The notes: a model not told the origin generated them from the sequence alone. DNA of 64,000 bases from an uncultured Bacteroidota bacterium (GCA_903893815.1 CAITNS010000043.1:124001-188000); one strand, 5' to 3'; numbered from the stretch's first letter, positions 36,623 through 45,905 are shown. Numbers and translations: made by a program.

Positions 36623-37390
36623 GTGAAAAAAAAATTACGCTTTATATTATATCAAACCTCAGCGATATCGGCCTTACTTTTTGGCAGGAAGAGGAGGTTT
36701 ATGAATTTAGGTTATGATACAGAAGACAATACAATCATTAATATAACTGATCAAAAAGATTATCATCATATTTCATTATATATGAAGTTGCTAAATATGG
36801 TGCCAGGCATTAATGATGTCGGGAAAAATTGGAGTGCACTTGAGTTTGGTTGTGGTAGAGGAGGAGGATGCTATGTTATGGAAAATTACTATGGCATTTC
36901 AAAAATTACAGGCATCGATTTGAGTTCAGCAAATATTAAATTTGCATCTAAATTTTTACCAAAAATTCGTTTTATAACTAGTGACGCAACAACATTTAAT
37001 GCCGAAGAAAAATTCGATTTAATTTTAAATTTAGAATCTTCACATGCTTATTCGTCTAGACTAGAGTTTTTTAAAAAAGTAAAGTTATCTATGCATAATA
37101 CTTCTTTTTTTGCATTTGGCGATATTATTAAAAAAGAAAACCTTGAAGAAGTTGAATTGATGTTTAAAGACCTCGGTTTTGTAATCATTAAAAAAGAAAC
37201 AATTAATGAGCGTGTTGTTAAGTCAATTAAGAAAAACAGTATTAAGCAATATTTTTTGCCAACAAAATTTCCTTTTTTGTTTCCAAGGAAACTACATAGT
37301 TTTTTTGTTACGGTACATTCTAGAGCATTTTATAAATTAACTGCAAAAGATGTTTTGTATCAGTTGTATTTAATTCAAAAGAAAATTTAG
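36623..37390 (+). CDS. SAM-dependent methyltransferase
   Basis: A 255-residue class I methyltransferase. Motif I reads SALEFGCGRGGGCYVM (about 72-87), then ITGIDLSSANIKFA (acidic loop binding the ribose) and FDLILNLESSHAY (motif IV-like). An N-terminal segment of about 40 residues and a basic C-terminal third (about 190-255, FLFPRKLHSFFVTVHSRAFYKL) may bind a lipid or phenol-like acceptor. The start is GTG. It is 70 bases after the 2H gene, possibly in the same unit. Substrate unknown. Confidence 0.8.
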   Translation: MKKKLRFILYQTSAISALLFGRKRRFMNLGYDTEDNTIINITDQKDYHHISLYMKLLNMVPGINDVGKNWSALEFGCGRGGGCYVMENYYGISKITGIDLSSANIKFASKFLPKIRFITSDATTFNAEEKFDLILNLESSHAYSSRLEFFKKVKLSMHNTSFFAFGDIIKKENLEEVELMFKDLGFVIIKKETINERVVKSIKKNSIKQYFLPTKFPFLFPRKLHSFFVTVHSRAFYKLTAKDVLYQLYLIQKKI

Positions 37391-37500
37391 AAGTTTTAGC
37401 GGTTAAAGTTATTTTGATATTCCGTAGCATTTAAAACTTTGTTTATTTGAAAATCCATATAAACTGCTATTTTTACAATACAATTCTAAATTTATTTTTT

Positions 37501-38068
37501 ATGTAAAAACTATCTTTCAGTGAAAAAACGCGCTATTATTTTGAAAATACAATTGCCTCAGGACCGATGGGAGTTATTAAGTGGCTTGCCATTTTTTCCT
37601 TATTCTTGGTGTTGAGTTTAGGTGCTATTATATTAATTTTTGGAATCACAAGTTCGGATGAACCAGGCGCAGAAGGTTTAGGCTTTATAGAAGGCTCTTG
37701 GCAAATACTAATGTCAACCATAGATCCTGGTGCAATGGTTGGCGATGGGCCAGTGTGGGCATTTCGTGCGGTTCGTTTAATTACTACATTAGGAAGTTTA
37801 TTTTTAATCTCTATTTTAATTGGTACCATTTCTTCTGGCATTGATGGAAAGTTAGAAGAATTAAAAAAGGTCGTTCGCGTGTTTTAGAAACAAATCACAC
37901 TTTAATATTGGGTTGGTCAGAAAAAGTATTTTCTATTATTTTAGAAATTATCGAAGCTAATTCTAATCAAAAAAATCCAAGCATTTTGGAGTGGCATTAA
38001 ATCCTCATAAAGCTAACACAGTAAAATTTAGTGAAGAAGATTTTATCATTGATGTAGCAGAAGATTAG
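37501..38068 (+). pseudogene. Remnant of a Castor/Pollux-type ion channel
   Basis: In one frame from 37507 the text reads KLSFSEKTRYYFENTIASGPMG, then a channel-like core (IKWLAIFSLFLVLSLGAIILIFG, IDPGAM, LLISILIGTISSGIDGKLEELKK). The expected ATG at 37501 is followed directly by TAA. At the A6 run 37863-37868 the frame breaks; one more A restores RSRVLETNHTLILGWSEK through NPSI. The text then jumps to GVALNPHKANTVKFSEEDFIIDVAED and TAG, which fits the C-terminal end of such proteins. I estimate that some 450 residues between are deleted. Three lesions; not functional. Confidence 0.8.
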
Positions 38069-38082
38069 GTTCTCATTTTAAT

Positions 38083-38192
38083 AGGAACGCCGATGAAACG
38101 GATTTGACAAATTTACACAGATTGAAAAATTCATGCAGATTGACTATTAAAAAATCTGTGTAAATCAGCTTTATCCGTCCGATCCGTGTTCC
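38083..38192. repeat. Inverted-repeat element with AGGAACGCCGAT / ATCCGTGTTCCT ends
   Basis: 110 bases. It starts aggaacgccgatgaaacgga and ends with a partial complement tccgtccgatccgtgttcct. Internal acacagatt and aatctgtgt also pair. Related to the 133-bp duplicated units at 61735. Confidence 0.65.
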
Positions 38193-38255
38193 TGTTTTCT
38201 AATCATAATTTATCATAATCATTTTTGTTATCAGTGTTCTATTAACTAAAAAACA

Positions 38256-38290
38256 AAAAGGCCCGCTTATCTTTCGATAGCGGGCCTTTT
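38256..38290 (-). terminator. Intrinsic terminator after clpP
   Basis: aaaaggcccgct / agcgggcctttt, a 12-bp stem. On the minus strand it is followed by a T-rich stretch. It may act in both directions. Confidence 0.85.
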
Positions 38291-38305
38291 CATTTATTGC
38301 GAAAA

Positions 38306-38986
38306 TTATTTTTTCATTAATACTTCGTCAATCATACCGTAGTCTTTTGCTTCTTGAGCAATCATCCAGTAATCACGATCACTATCAGCCCAAACTTTCT
38401 CATAAGTTTGTCCGCTGTGTAAAGCAATAATCTCATACAACTCTTTTTTCAATTTTTGAATCTCACGAGCAGTAATTTCAATATCAGAAGCTTGTCCTTC
38501 AGCCCCACCTAATGGTTGGTGAATCATCACACGTGCATGTTTTAAAGCTGTACGTTTTCCTTTAGCACCAGCGCATTGTAATACAGCACCCATACTTGCA
38601 GCCATACCTGTACAAATAGTAGCTACATCTGGTTTAATAATTTGCATAGTATCATAAATACCTAAACCAGCATACACGGATCCGCCTGGAGAATTTAAGT
38701 AAATTTGAATGTCTTTTTTAGGATCTACTGATTCTAAAAATAATAATTGAGCTTGAACGATATTAGCAACTTGGTCGTTGATACCAGTTCCTAAGAAAAT
38801 AATGCGGTCCATCATTAATCGGGAGAATACATCGAGAACCGAAACGTTCAATTGTCTTTCTTCAATAATATTTGGAGTTAAGTTTCTAATTCCAGGAGTA
38901 ATAGCAGATACATAACTATCGTAAGTTATGCTATTGATGCCAACATGTTTAGTGGCGTATTTTTTAAATTCATTTTGATCAAACAT
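38306..38986 (-). CDS. clpP: ATP-dependent Clp protease proteolytic subunit
   Basis: Forms the 14-mer proteolytic chamber used by ClpX or ClpA/C. From the ATG at 38986 it has 226 residues. The catalytic Ser lies in TGMAASMGAVLQ, His in ARVMIHQPLGG, and a conserved D follows in QASDIEITARE. The frame is open to 39067, but MFDQNEFKKYATK gives a normal start with a short N-terminal extension. clpX and tig are not adjacent. A strong terminator follows. Confidence 0.95.
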   Translation of the reverse strand: MFDQNEFKKYATKHVGINSITYDSYVSAITPGIRNLTPNIIEERQLNVSVLDVFSRLMMDRIIFLGTGINDQVANIVQAQLLFLESVDPKKDIQIYLNSPGGSVYAGLGIYDTMQIIKPDVATICTGMAASMGAVLQCAGAKGKRTALKHARVMIHQPLGGAEGQASDIEITAREIQKLKKELYEIIALHSGQTYEKVWADSDRDYWMIAQEAKDYGMIDEVLMKK

Positions 38987-39105
38987 AGGATTAGGTTTAT
39001 TTGTTAAACAAATATACTTGTTGGATTGGGTAAAGCCAAATGAATGCCAAAAAGTTTTTAACGTCAATTCGTCAGTAAAGATTATAAAATGTAAAGGATT
39101 AATTT

Positions 39106-41469
39106 CTAATCTCTAAAAAGACTTAAAAAACCTTTTTCGGTTTTCGTTTCATTTTCATTATTAGTATAGTTGACAATGAAAAAATAGGTGCTATCTGGCG
39201 CTAGACCTGTTTTTGTTTTTCCATCCCAATAACCATTGATATCATCCCATTCATATAACTTCATTCCCCAACGGTTATATATTTCGCAATGCAATGTTTT
39301 TAGCCCCTTACTTGTAATTTTAAATACATCATTTGCTTGGTCGCCATTAGGCGTAAATACATTGGGAATTAAAAGTTCAAATTCAGAAATTACCTTTACA
39401 CATTTTGTAGTTGTATCTGTACATATATTATTGTAGGCAATTAACGAAATACAACAATCGCCAATTGTAGTTAGTGGTAAAGTTAAAATACTATTGGTTG
39501 AGATAGCATTGTCACAGCTCACCCATTTAAAAGAAGTGGCATTAGTACTCAAATTACTTAACTGCAAAATGGTGCCCGTAGTTAAATTTAAATCTGTAAT
39601 GCCATTAAAATCGGCAATTGGAATAGCAATATCTACAATAATGGTTTGGGTATTTGTAAATGAACAAATGCCATTTGTACTTTGTATGGTATAAATTGTA
39701 TTACTTGTTGGAGTTGCAATAACAAGTGTTCCTGTGCTTGTGTTTAAAGTATTGGAGGGTGACCATGAATGAGTTCCTAATGCGCTTGCATTAAAAATGA
39801 CAGAACTACCAAGACAAATAGAATTAGTAGTACTAGTAATAATTGGTTTTTCAATAACGGTAACGGTAGACGTATTTAAGCCAGCGCAAGCATTACTGCT
39901 AGTTCCAGTAATGGTATAAATGGTTGTAACCGAAGGATTTGCCACAACCGAATATCCAGAAGCTGAATTAAGTGTTGACGCATTTGACCATGAATAATTT
40001 ACGGCACCATTTGCTGTAATGATGGTGTTTGTCCCAGCACAAATAGTTGGACTATTGACTGTAATGGTTGGTGATGACCCACTTCCTGTGTTTACCAAAC
40101 AAGTTACAGTTGTAACGCAAGCATTATTATCTGTAATGGTTACAGTGTAGTTGCCGGCAGTTAATCCTGTAAACGTATTACTACTTTGGTTGCCACTACC
40201 TATGTTATAAGTATAGGGTGCTTGTCCTCCAGATAGAGATACGACAACACTACCATCATTAACATTGCAAGCAGGAGTTGTATTTGCTAAAGCAGATGAA
40301 ACACTACAAGCTCCAGCAACGAGTGCGGGGTTTACTAATGTAAAAGTGTCTCTTATTTCATCAAACAAATTTAACCAAATGGAACCTCCGTTGCTACCTC
40401 CCGAGCACCATAAGGTACCATCAGCTTTTACTAAATAGGAAAAAAATTCACCAGCCATAATATCAATCACATTAGTTGCTACTAAAGAAGGAGTAGAAGT
40501 AGTAACACTTGATGGAACTCCAAGTTGTCCGAAATTGGAAGCGCCCCATGCGTAACAATTTTTATTTGCATCTAACGCCATAAAATGATAACCATCATCG
40601 CAACCAGAAATAGCCACAATATTACTAAGAGTCGTTATTTTTTTTGGGCTATACTCATCGCTATTATCACCATCTCCAATGCCATTGCCCAGCCCCCAGG
40701 TATAAACATCACCATTAACATCCAAGGCAATAACATTTTGTGTGGTGGCTTTTATATCAATGATGTTAGAAAGTAACGGGATAACCGAAGGAGATAATGT
40801 TTGAAAAATTGAAGTGTTTCCAACACCTAAATTGCCAAAGTTGTTTGAGCCAACGGATTTTAGGGTTCCATCTGCCAATAAAATAGTAGTGGAGTAATAA
40901 CTATTAGCAACCCTAACGGCATTGGTAATATTTTGCATTTGAATAGGCGTAGTATAGTTATCTGTTGTGGTACCATCCCCAAAATTTCCATTACTGTTAC
41001 TGCCAATACTCCAAATGGTGCCATCATGTTTTACAAAACTAATGGTAGCTGAACTGGCATCTAAAAATTTAGCATTTGTAATGGCTTGCGAGGGAATTGC
41101 ACCAACGCCAGAGCCCCACACCCAACCCGAATTATCATTTTTAATAGCCCCAATAATATAACCAGTACTATAATACTTTACATTGGTCATGTTTGGTATA
41201 GGAGTAGGAGTAGTTACACCTACCATAATACTATTACTATAGCCTAGTTGTTCAGTGTTGTTAGATCCCCAACCATATAATTGATTAGCTCCATTACTAC
41301 AAGGTCCCGTATAACAAATACTGTATGCAGAGTATGAACCAACTGTATAATTTGTAGGTTGATACCATAAACGTCCACCAAAGCCATCGCCCACCATACT
41401 GTTTTGAGTAAACAGTAAATGAGAAAATAATAGAAGGCTTAATTGTAATGTGTATTTTGTTTTTTTCAA
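39106..41469 (-). CDS. Secreted RCC1-repeat protein with type IX type B sorting domain
   Basis: A 787-residue exported protein. A signal peptide (LQLSLLLFSHLLFTQN) is followed by RCC1-like propeller repeats from about residue 60 to 360 (GWGSNNTEQLGY, SIGSNSNGNFGDGTTT, TWGLGNGIGDGDNS, AWGASNFGQLGV). PKD/Ig-like modules span about 385-690 (LTAGNYTVTITDNNAC). A gliding-motility-type sorting domain closes it (LLIPNVFTPNGDQANDVF, YNRWGMKLYEW). RCC1 propellers usually bind proteins; the partner is unknown. It may be an extracellular or surface protein. It has no PorP gene next to it, unlike the 8-kb adhesin. Confidence 0.88.
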   Translation of the reverse strand: MKKTKYTLQLSLLLFSHLLFTQNSMVGDGFGGRLWYQPTNYTVGSYSAYSICYTGPCSNGANQLYGWGSNNTEQLGYSNSIMVGVTTPTPIPNMTNVKYYSTGYIIGAIKNDNSGWVWGSGVGAIPSQAITNAKFLDASSATISFVKHDGTIWSIGSNSNGNFGDGTTTDNYTTPIQMQNITNAVRVANSYYSTTILLADGTLKSVGSNNFGNLGVGNTSIFQTLSPSVIPLLSNIIDIKATTQNVIALDVNGDVYTWGLGNGIGDGDNSDEYSPKKITTLSNIVAISGCDDGYHFMALDANKNCYAWGASNFGQLGVPSSVTTSTPSLVATNVIDIMAGEFFSYLVKADGTLWCSGGSNGGSIWLNLFDEIRDTFTLVNPALVAGACSVSSALANTTPACNVNDGSVVVSLSGGQAPYTYNIGSGNQSSNTFTGLTAGNYTVTITDNNACVTTVTCLVNTGSGSSPTITVNSPTICAGTNTIITANGAVNYSWSNASTLNSASGYSVVANPSVTTIYTITGTSSNACAGLNTSTVTVIEKPIITSTTNSICLGSSVIFNASALGTHSWSPSNTLNTSTGTLVIATPTSNTIYTIQSTNGICSFTNTQTIIVDIAIPIADFNGITDLNLTTGTILQLSNLSTNATSFKWVSCDNAISTNSILTLPLTTIGDCCISLIAYNNICTDTTTKCVKVISEFELLIPNVFTPNGDQANDVFKITSKGLKTLHCEIYNRWGMKLYEWDDINGYWDGKTKTGLAPDSTYFFIVNYTNNENETKTEKGFLSLFRD

Positions 41470-41540
41470 AACTGTCTTTATTAATAAGCTATATAATAAA
41501 GATATAAAAAAATACGTAAGTATTTTAAAAATTTGGTTTA

Positions 41541-43247
41541 ATGCGCTGGATTCCTTTTATCATTATTTGGTATTTTGGTTTTGTTATCAAAACAAAAAAA
41601 TCGCTTTCTTTGTATAAAAAATTGCAAAAATTACTCATATATATATGTATCGTTTTTTTGTGCGCGCAATGTGCTCAAGTAACGCCTTTAACAGGAGGTA
41701 AAAAAGACGACACGCCGCCTAAGGTTTTAACTTATAAACCAGAAAACGCTTCTTTAAATTTTAACACCAAGGTTATTGAAGTTCAGTTTAACGAATACAT
41801 TGTGTTAAAGGATGTGGCTAATCAATTTATTATTACACCACAAACTAAAGAGATGCCAGATATTCAAGCATCAGGTAAAAAATTGAAAATTGCATTTAAT
41901 GAAGAACTTTTGCCAAATACAACCTATAAAATGGCATTTGGAAATTCAGTAATAGATTTAAACGAAGCTAATGTGTTACAAAACTTCGAATACATATTTA
42001 GTACAGGCTCAACCATTGATAGTTTAAAGTTATCGGGACAAATTTTAAACGCTACAGATAAGAAACCTGCTTCACAAATTTTAATTGGCTTATATAAAGC
42101 AGATGCTAATGATAGTATTATATATAAGGACAAACCATTATATATTAGTAAAACAGATGGCGCTGGAAATTTTAGTTTCAATTATTTACCCGATTCTAAA
42201 TTTAAGATAGTGGGGATTAAGGATCAAAATAAAAATTTATTGTATGATGGCTCCGAAGAACTAATTGCATTTACAAAAGAATTAATAAGTGCAAGGGACA
42301 GCCAACGTATTGAATTAACTCTATTTAAAGAAATTCCAAATAAGAGCTTTATTAAAAAGTCATTTTCACCAGAATATGGTAAAGCTTATATAATTTATAA
42401 CAAACCACAAACGAGTATTAAAGAAATTACAGCTAAAGGATTAGTATACCATAAGTTAAATAACTTAAAAGACACACTTACTCTTTATTACAGAAATAAG
42501 TTTGACACCTTAGAAGCCCATATAAGGTATGAATCTCAAAAAACAGATACACTTTATATAAAGTTAGTGTCTGCTGTTGGGCTAGATAGGGCAAATAAAA
42601 ACAAAGGGGTTAAGTATGAACTTAAAACTAATATAAGTTCAATTTTACCGTACTATAGCAATCCGTTTTTTGAATTATCTTTTCCAGTGGATCATAAAAA
42701 TTTGAATAAGGATAAAATTAAGTTAATTGAAAAAACCGATACTATTATTAAGAATGTACCTATTAATTTATCTGTTCGTCAAGAATTAACTACTTTGATT
42801 GGAATAGAAGCTGAATTGAAACCAGAAACAAGTTATAGCTTAACTATTGATAAGGCAGCGTTTACAGATAATGCAGAAAGAAACAATGATTCTATCACGT
42901 ATAAATTTAAAACAACTGCAATAGATGATTATGCTCAGTTAAATATGAAATTGTTCTTTCCAAAAAAAGAAAACTATATAATTATTCTATTAAATGAAAA
43001 AGAGCAATTAGTGAACGAAAGTTTCGTAGAATTCTCTTTAAACTCTACTTCAGAGAAAATAATCACGTATAAAAATTTAGTTCCAGGAAATTATTTTATT
43101 AAGATCGTTGAAGATGCCAATAAAAATAAGCTTTTCGACATGGGTGATTATTTTTTAAACAAACAACCTGAAACTATTTTTGTAAATGCAACCGCTATAA
43201 AATTATTAGCAGGTTGGGAAATTGAAAACGAATGGATTGTAAAATAA
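41541..43247 (+). CDS. Ig-like domain lipoprotein
   Basis: A 568-residue lipoprotein-like protein. After a long, hydrophobic N-terminus comes a lipobox-like LCAQC (about residues 40-44) and PLTGGKKDDTPPKVL, the beginning of a SbsA-type Ig-like domain (FNTKVIEVQFNEYI). Further beta domains follow (TTYKMAFGNSVID; LTLYYRNKFDTL; KPETSYSLTIDKAAFTDNA). The ATG at 41541 gives an unusually long pre-peptide; a TTG near 41611 may be the real start. Function unknown; surface or periplasmic. Confidence 0.7.
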   Translation: MRWIPFIIIWYFGFVIKTKKSLSLYKKLQKLLIYICIVFLCAQCAQVTPLTGGKKDDTPPKVLTYKPENASLNFNTKVIEVQFNEYIVLKDVANQFIITPQTKEMPDIQASGKKLKIAFNEELLPNTTYKMAFGNSVIDLNEANVLQNFEYIFSTGSTIDSLKLSGQILNATDKKPASQILIGLYKADANDSIIYKDKPLYISKTDGAGNFSFNYLPDSKFKIVGIKDQNKNLLYDGSEELIAFTKELISARDSQRIELTLFKEIPNKSFIKKSFSPEYGKAYIIYNKPQTSIKEITAKGLVYHKLNNLKDTLTLYYRNKFDTLEAHIRYESQKTDTLYIKLVSAVGLDRANKNKGVKYELKTNISSILPYYSNPFFELSFPVDHKNLNKDKIKLIEKTDTIIKNVPINLSVRQELTTLIGIEAELKPETSYSLTIDKAAFTDNAERNNDSITYKFKTTAIDDYAQLNMKLFFPKKENYIIILLNEKEQLVNESFVEFSLNSTSEKIITYKNLVPGNYFIKIVEDANKNKLFDMGDYFLNKQPETIFVNATAIKLLAGWEIENEWIVK

Positions 43248-43573
43248 GAGTTGATTCTTTTTTTTTAAATAATAATTAATTTTTTTTCATCTCATTTTTT
43301 CATCTCATTTTCCGTTTTAAATAAAATTTATTTTTGTGAATGATGTTTTATAAAAATACGACCTCTTGAAACACCTTTAAAATCAATGCATACAGAGTGT
43401 TTGTTTTTTGTATGATGTTTTGTTTTTTCATATTGTTAATTTTAGTTGAGGTATTGTAAAACGGTATTAACAATTTCAACAATTTTATGTTAATAAATTA
43501 ACTCCTTGGAAATTAGTTAGCGTTAATAAATTTATTTACTTCGTAGTAACAAAAATCTTAAAAACAAAAAACC
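43248..43573. other. AT-rich intergenic region before the histone-like gene
   Basis: 326 bases, very AT-rich, with ttcatctcattt twice near its start. No gene or strong hairpin seen. It should hold the promoter of the gene at 43574. Confidence 0.5.
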
Positions 43574-43750
43574 ATGGCAACAACTAAAAAAGCAGCTCCT
43601 AAAAAAGCAGTAAAAAAAGCAGCTCCAAAAAAAGCAGCAGCTAAAAAAGCAGTTAAAAAAGCAGCTCCTAAAAAAGCAGTTAAAAAAGCAGCTCCTAAAA
43701 AAGCAGTTAAAAAAGCAGCTCCTAAAAAAGCAGCAGCTAAGAAAAAGTAA
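43574..43750 (+). CDS. Small Lys/Ala/Pro histone-like protein
   Basis: A 58-residue protein built almost wholly from K, A and P with a few V and T: MATTKKAAPKKAVKKAAPKK and repeats of the same units. It resembles the tails of histone H1 and bacterial Hc1-like proteins and very probably binds nucleic acid through charge. It has its own terminator. No enzymatic motif. The opposite-strand open frame over the same bases is an artefact of the repeat. Some Bacteroidota carry similar short genes; I cannot name a characterised one. Confidence 0.75.
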   Translation: MATTKKAAPKKAVKKAAPKKAAAKKAVKKAAPKKAVKKAAPKKAVKKAAPKKAAAKKK

Positions 43751-43753
43751 TAA

Positions 43754-43780
43754 AAGCCCCGCATTAGCGGGGTTTTTTGT
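43754..43780 (+). terminator. Intrinsic terminator after the histone-like gene
   Basis: AGCCCCGC att AGCGGGGT followed by T6. Confidence 0.9.
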
Positions 43781-43823
43781 TTAAAGGCTTTTCCTTAATT
43801 CAATTAAACAATCAACGAACACA

Positions 43824-43851
43824 AATGCCACTATCTAAAATAGTGGCATTT
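43824..43851. repeat. 12-bp stem hairpin (AAATGCCACTAT)
   Basis: aaatgccactat ctaa aatagtggcattt, a near-perfect palindrome, just upstream of the promoter at 43857. It could be a second terminator or an operator. Confidence 0.5.
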
Positions 43852-43856
43852 ATATT

Positions 43857-43886
43857 TTTGTAACACGTGTGTTTACATTATATTTG
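43857..43886 (+). promoter_or_regulatory. Bacteroidetes promoter for the lipoprotein at 43909
   Basis: The -33 element TTTG (43857-43860), an 18-base spacer and TATATTTG (43879-43886) match the Bacteroidetes primary-sigma consensus. It precedes the ATG by 22 bases. Confidence 0.7.
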
Positions 43887-43908
43887 TTCAACAAAAAAAC
43901 AAACAGAC

Positions 43909-44427
43909 ATGAAAAAATTATTTACAGTATTATTAGCTTTATCGTTAGCAATTAGTTCTTGTGGTGATAAAGGCACAAAACAAAATATAGAAGCACCTAC
44001 AGGAATGGTTGCTCTAGACTTAAGTAAATTTGGAAAACAGTTTTCTATTTTTGTTCCAGATACAACAGCAGCAAAATTAGAAGTAGTTGAACAAAGCTGG
44101 GGAGCATTAGAAATAAAAGTTGGAAAAAACTTCCATATCTCAGTTACTGAAGATCCAGGAGATATTGAATTGAGAAAAAGTGACATTAAATCAAACGATG
44201 TAAACATTTTTAAATCCTTTGTTGTAGAGGAGCCATTAACCATAATGTGGGAAAGCGCTATCACAAAACCTGAATATCACTTTTATTCAATTAAAAAAAT
44301 TGGAAATAATAATTATGTTTTTGAAGATGTTGTTCCAACAGATGGCGAGCCGTTAGGAAAAGAAGCTATACAAAAAATGTATGATTCAGCTAAAAACATT
44401 ATTGAGAAAGCTGCACCAGACGCTTAA
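43909..44427 (+). CDS. Lipoprotein of unknown function
   Basis: A 172-residue lipoprotein from the ATG at 43909. The signal peptide MKKLFTVLLALSLAISSCG has a lipobox ending ISSC at residue 18. The mature part is mostly beta strand (MVALDLSKFGKQFSIFVPD; ALEIKVGKNFHISVTEDPG; YHFYSIKKIGNNNYVFEDV). Family not recognised. The frame extends upstream to a start at 43867, but the promoter at 43857-43886 argues against it. It ends at a bidirectional terminator shared with the TonB gene. Confidence 0.7.
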   Translation: MKKLFTVLLALSLAISSCGDKGTKQNIEAPTGMVALDLSKFGKQFSIFVPDTTAAKLEVVEQSWGALEIKVGKNFHISVTEDPGDIELRKSDIKSNDVNIFKSFVVEEPLTIMWESAITKPEYHFYSIKKIGNNNYVFEDVVPTDGEPLGKEAIQKMYDSAKNIIEKAAPDA

Positions 44428-44444
44428 CTAATTTTTTAAATATA

Positions 44445-44482
44445 AAAAACCCCATTCACTAAACAGTGAATGGGGTTTTCTT
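44445..44482. terminator. Bidirectional terminator between convergent genes
   Basis: aaccccattcact aaac agtgaatggggtt, a 13-bp stem with A and T runs on both sides. Confidence 0.9.
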
Positions 44483-44493
44483 TTTAAATGAGC

Positions 44494-45306
44494 TTACTGT
44501 AATCTAAATGCCACTGGTATATTAAATCTAACTTTAACAGGATGACCTGCATTTTTACCTACTTTTTTCCAACGAGGCATTTTATTTACAACTCTAATAA
44601 CTTCTTCGTCGCAACCATAGCCAATACCTTTTAACACTTTAGCGCTTTCTACATTCCCAAATTCATTTACTATAAACGACACATAAACTGTACCTTCTAT
44701 ACCAATTTCTCTTGCAACAGTTGGATAAACAATATTTTGTCCTACATATCTCATTAAACCAGTTGCCCCTCCATCAAATTCAGGCATTTCATCAGCAAAG
44801 GGAGCTGCTTCTGTTGGAGTAGTGTAAGGCAGGTTAGTAACAGAAGGATTAATGGTTGTTAAAGTTCCGGTTCCTTCTGTAGAAATACCCGTTGCTGTTT
44901 CAGTTCCAACTCCAGTAATAGGACTAGTTAAATTTGTAGTTGTAGTTGGTTCGGTAGCATCATCGATAATAGTTGTAGCAGTAGTAACGCCTGCTGGCGC
45001 AGCGGCTGCAGCAGTATTTTCAACTGGTTTTGTAATTGGAGTTAAATCAACTTTAGTTGTATACTCAATTGGGTCTAGTGCTGGATCGCTGAAAATGGTT
45101 AACTTTTCTTTTGAAGGCGTTTTAGTTGCTTTGTTGTAGGCAAAAGCAGATCCAAATACTAAGACAATGATGCTGCTTAAACAAATGATAGATTTCATAA
45201 GTGAATCATTATAACTTTGTCTGATAGCATAAGCACCGTAATTTTTGTTTCTGTTTTCAAAAATTACTTCATTTAATTTGCTGGAGTTGTTTCCTAAGAT
45301 ATTCAT
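44494..45306 (-). CDS. Energy transducer TonB-like protein
   Basis: Links the proton-motive force to outer-membrane receptors. From the ATG at 45306 it has 270 residues: a short cytoplasmic N-terminus with SKLNEVIFENRNKNYGAYAIR (a Bacteroidetes TonB motif), one transmembrane helix (SIICLSSIIVLVFGSAFAY), an Ala/Pro/Thr-rich periplasmic linker (about 70-170), and a TonB C-terminal domain (YPTVAREIGIEGTVYVSFIVNEFG...VKVRFNIPVAFRLQ). The frame is open to 45417, but that extension is basic and non-family. ExbB/D are not adjacent. Confidence 0.88.
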   Translation of the reverse strand: MNILGNNSSKLNEVIFENRNKNYGAYAIRQSYNDSLMKSIICLSSIIVLVFGSAFAYNKATKTPSKEKLTIFSDPALDPIEYTTKVDLTPITKPVENTAAAAAPAGVTTATTIIDDATEPTTTTNLTSPITGVGTETATGISTEGTGTLTTINPSVTNLPYTTPTEAAPFADEMPEFDGGATGLMRYVGQNIVYPTVAREIGIEGTVYVSFIVNEFGNVESAKVLKGIGYGCDEEVIRVVNKMPRWKKVGKNAGHPVKVRFNIPVAFRLQ

Positions 45307-45409
45307 AACTTTAATTTTATAAGGTTTATACTTCTTTTTGCTTTCAAACTTTTCTTTTTCGCGATTAAGATGGTTTGCTGATATAAAAGTATATCGACTT
45401 AAAACAAGA

Positions 45410-45434
45410 AACCACATCCGTTTTGGATGTGGTT
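45410..45434 (-). terminator. Probable terminator after the lipoprotein at 45477
   Basis: AACCACATCC gtttt GGATGTGGTT, a 10-bp stem. On the minus strand it is followed by tcttgtttt. Confidence 0.6.
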
Positions 45435-45476
45435 AGTATGACTTGGTAAGTGGTTAAATTTGACTCAAAAATGGCA

Positions 45477-45905
45477 TTATTGTTTTGTGAAAACTGCCGT
45501 ACAATTATCTGCCGCTGTAGCGCCTATTGTATTTGTGTAGGTTAAGGAAATAGTATTAGCATTAGTTAATGTTCCTGACCCTTGTGTAAACCCAACAGTT
45601 CCAATTTGCTGGTAAGGTATGGTAATATTATTATTACTCACAGATGCTCTTGCTGAAATAGAAAGACCTGAGAAATTATTAAGAATTATTTCATTTGAAT
45701 TTGTAGTAGATTTTGTAATATTTACTACAAATGAATTTGTTCCACCAATTGTGGAACTATTTTCAATAACATTCCAAAAAGCAATAAAATTATCTCTTAT
45801 ATCAGAAGATGGCTGTTGAGAATTAGGATCGTCGTTTTTATTTGAGGCACAAGAAGCAAAAAAAATTGCTACAGTAATAAATGAAATTTTAAGTAATGGT
45901 TTCAT
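45477..45905 (-). CDS. Small lipoprotein of unknown function
   Basis: A 142-residue lipoprotein. The signal peptide MKPLLKISFITVAIFFASCAS carries a lipobox ending FASC. The mature part has an Asp/Gln-rich linker and a beta-rich C-terminal domain (GSGTLTNANTISLTYTNTIG; ADNCTAVF) with one cysteine. No family recognised. Monocistronic by its flanking hairpin. Confidence 0.65.
   Translation of the reverse strand: MKPLLKISFITVAIFFASCASNKNDDPNSQQPSSDIRDNFIAFWNVIENSSTIGGTNSFVVNITKSTTNSNEIILNNFSGLSISARASVSNNNITIPYQQIGTVGFTQGSGTLTNANTISLTYTNTIGATAADNCTAVFTKQ

Noticed and set aside
43558-43764. Minus-strand open frame with FLGAAFLTAFLGAAF repeats
   Set aside because: It is the exact reverse of the Lys/Ala/Pro gene on the plus strand; the plus frame has a promoter region, start and terminator.
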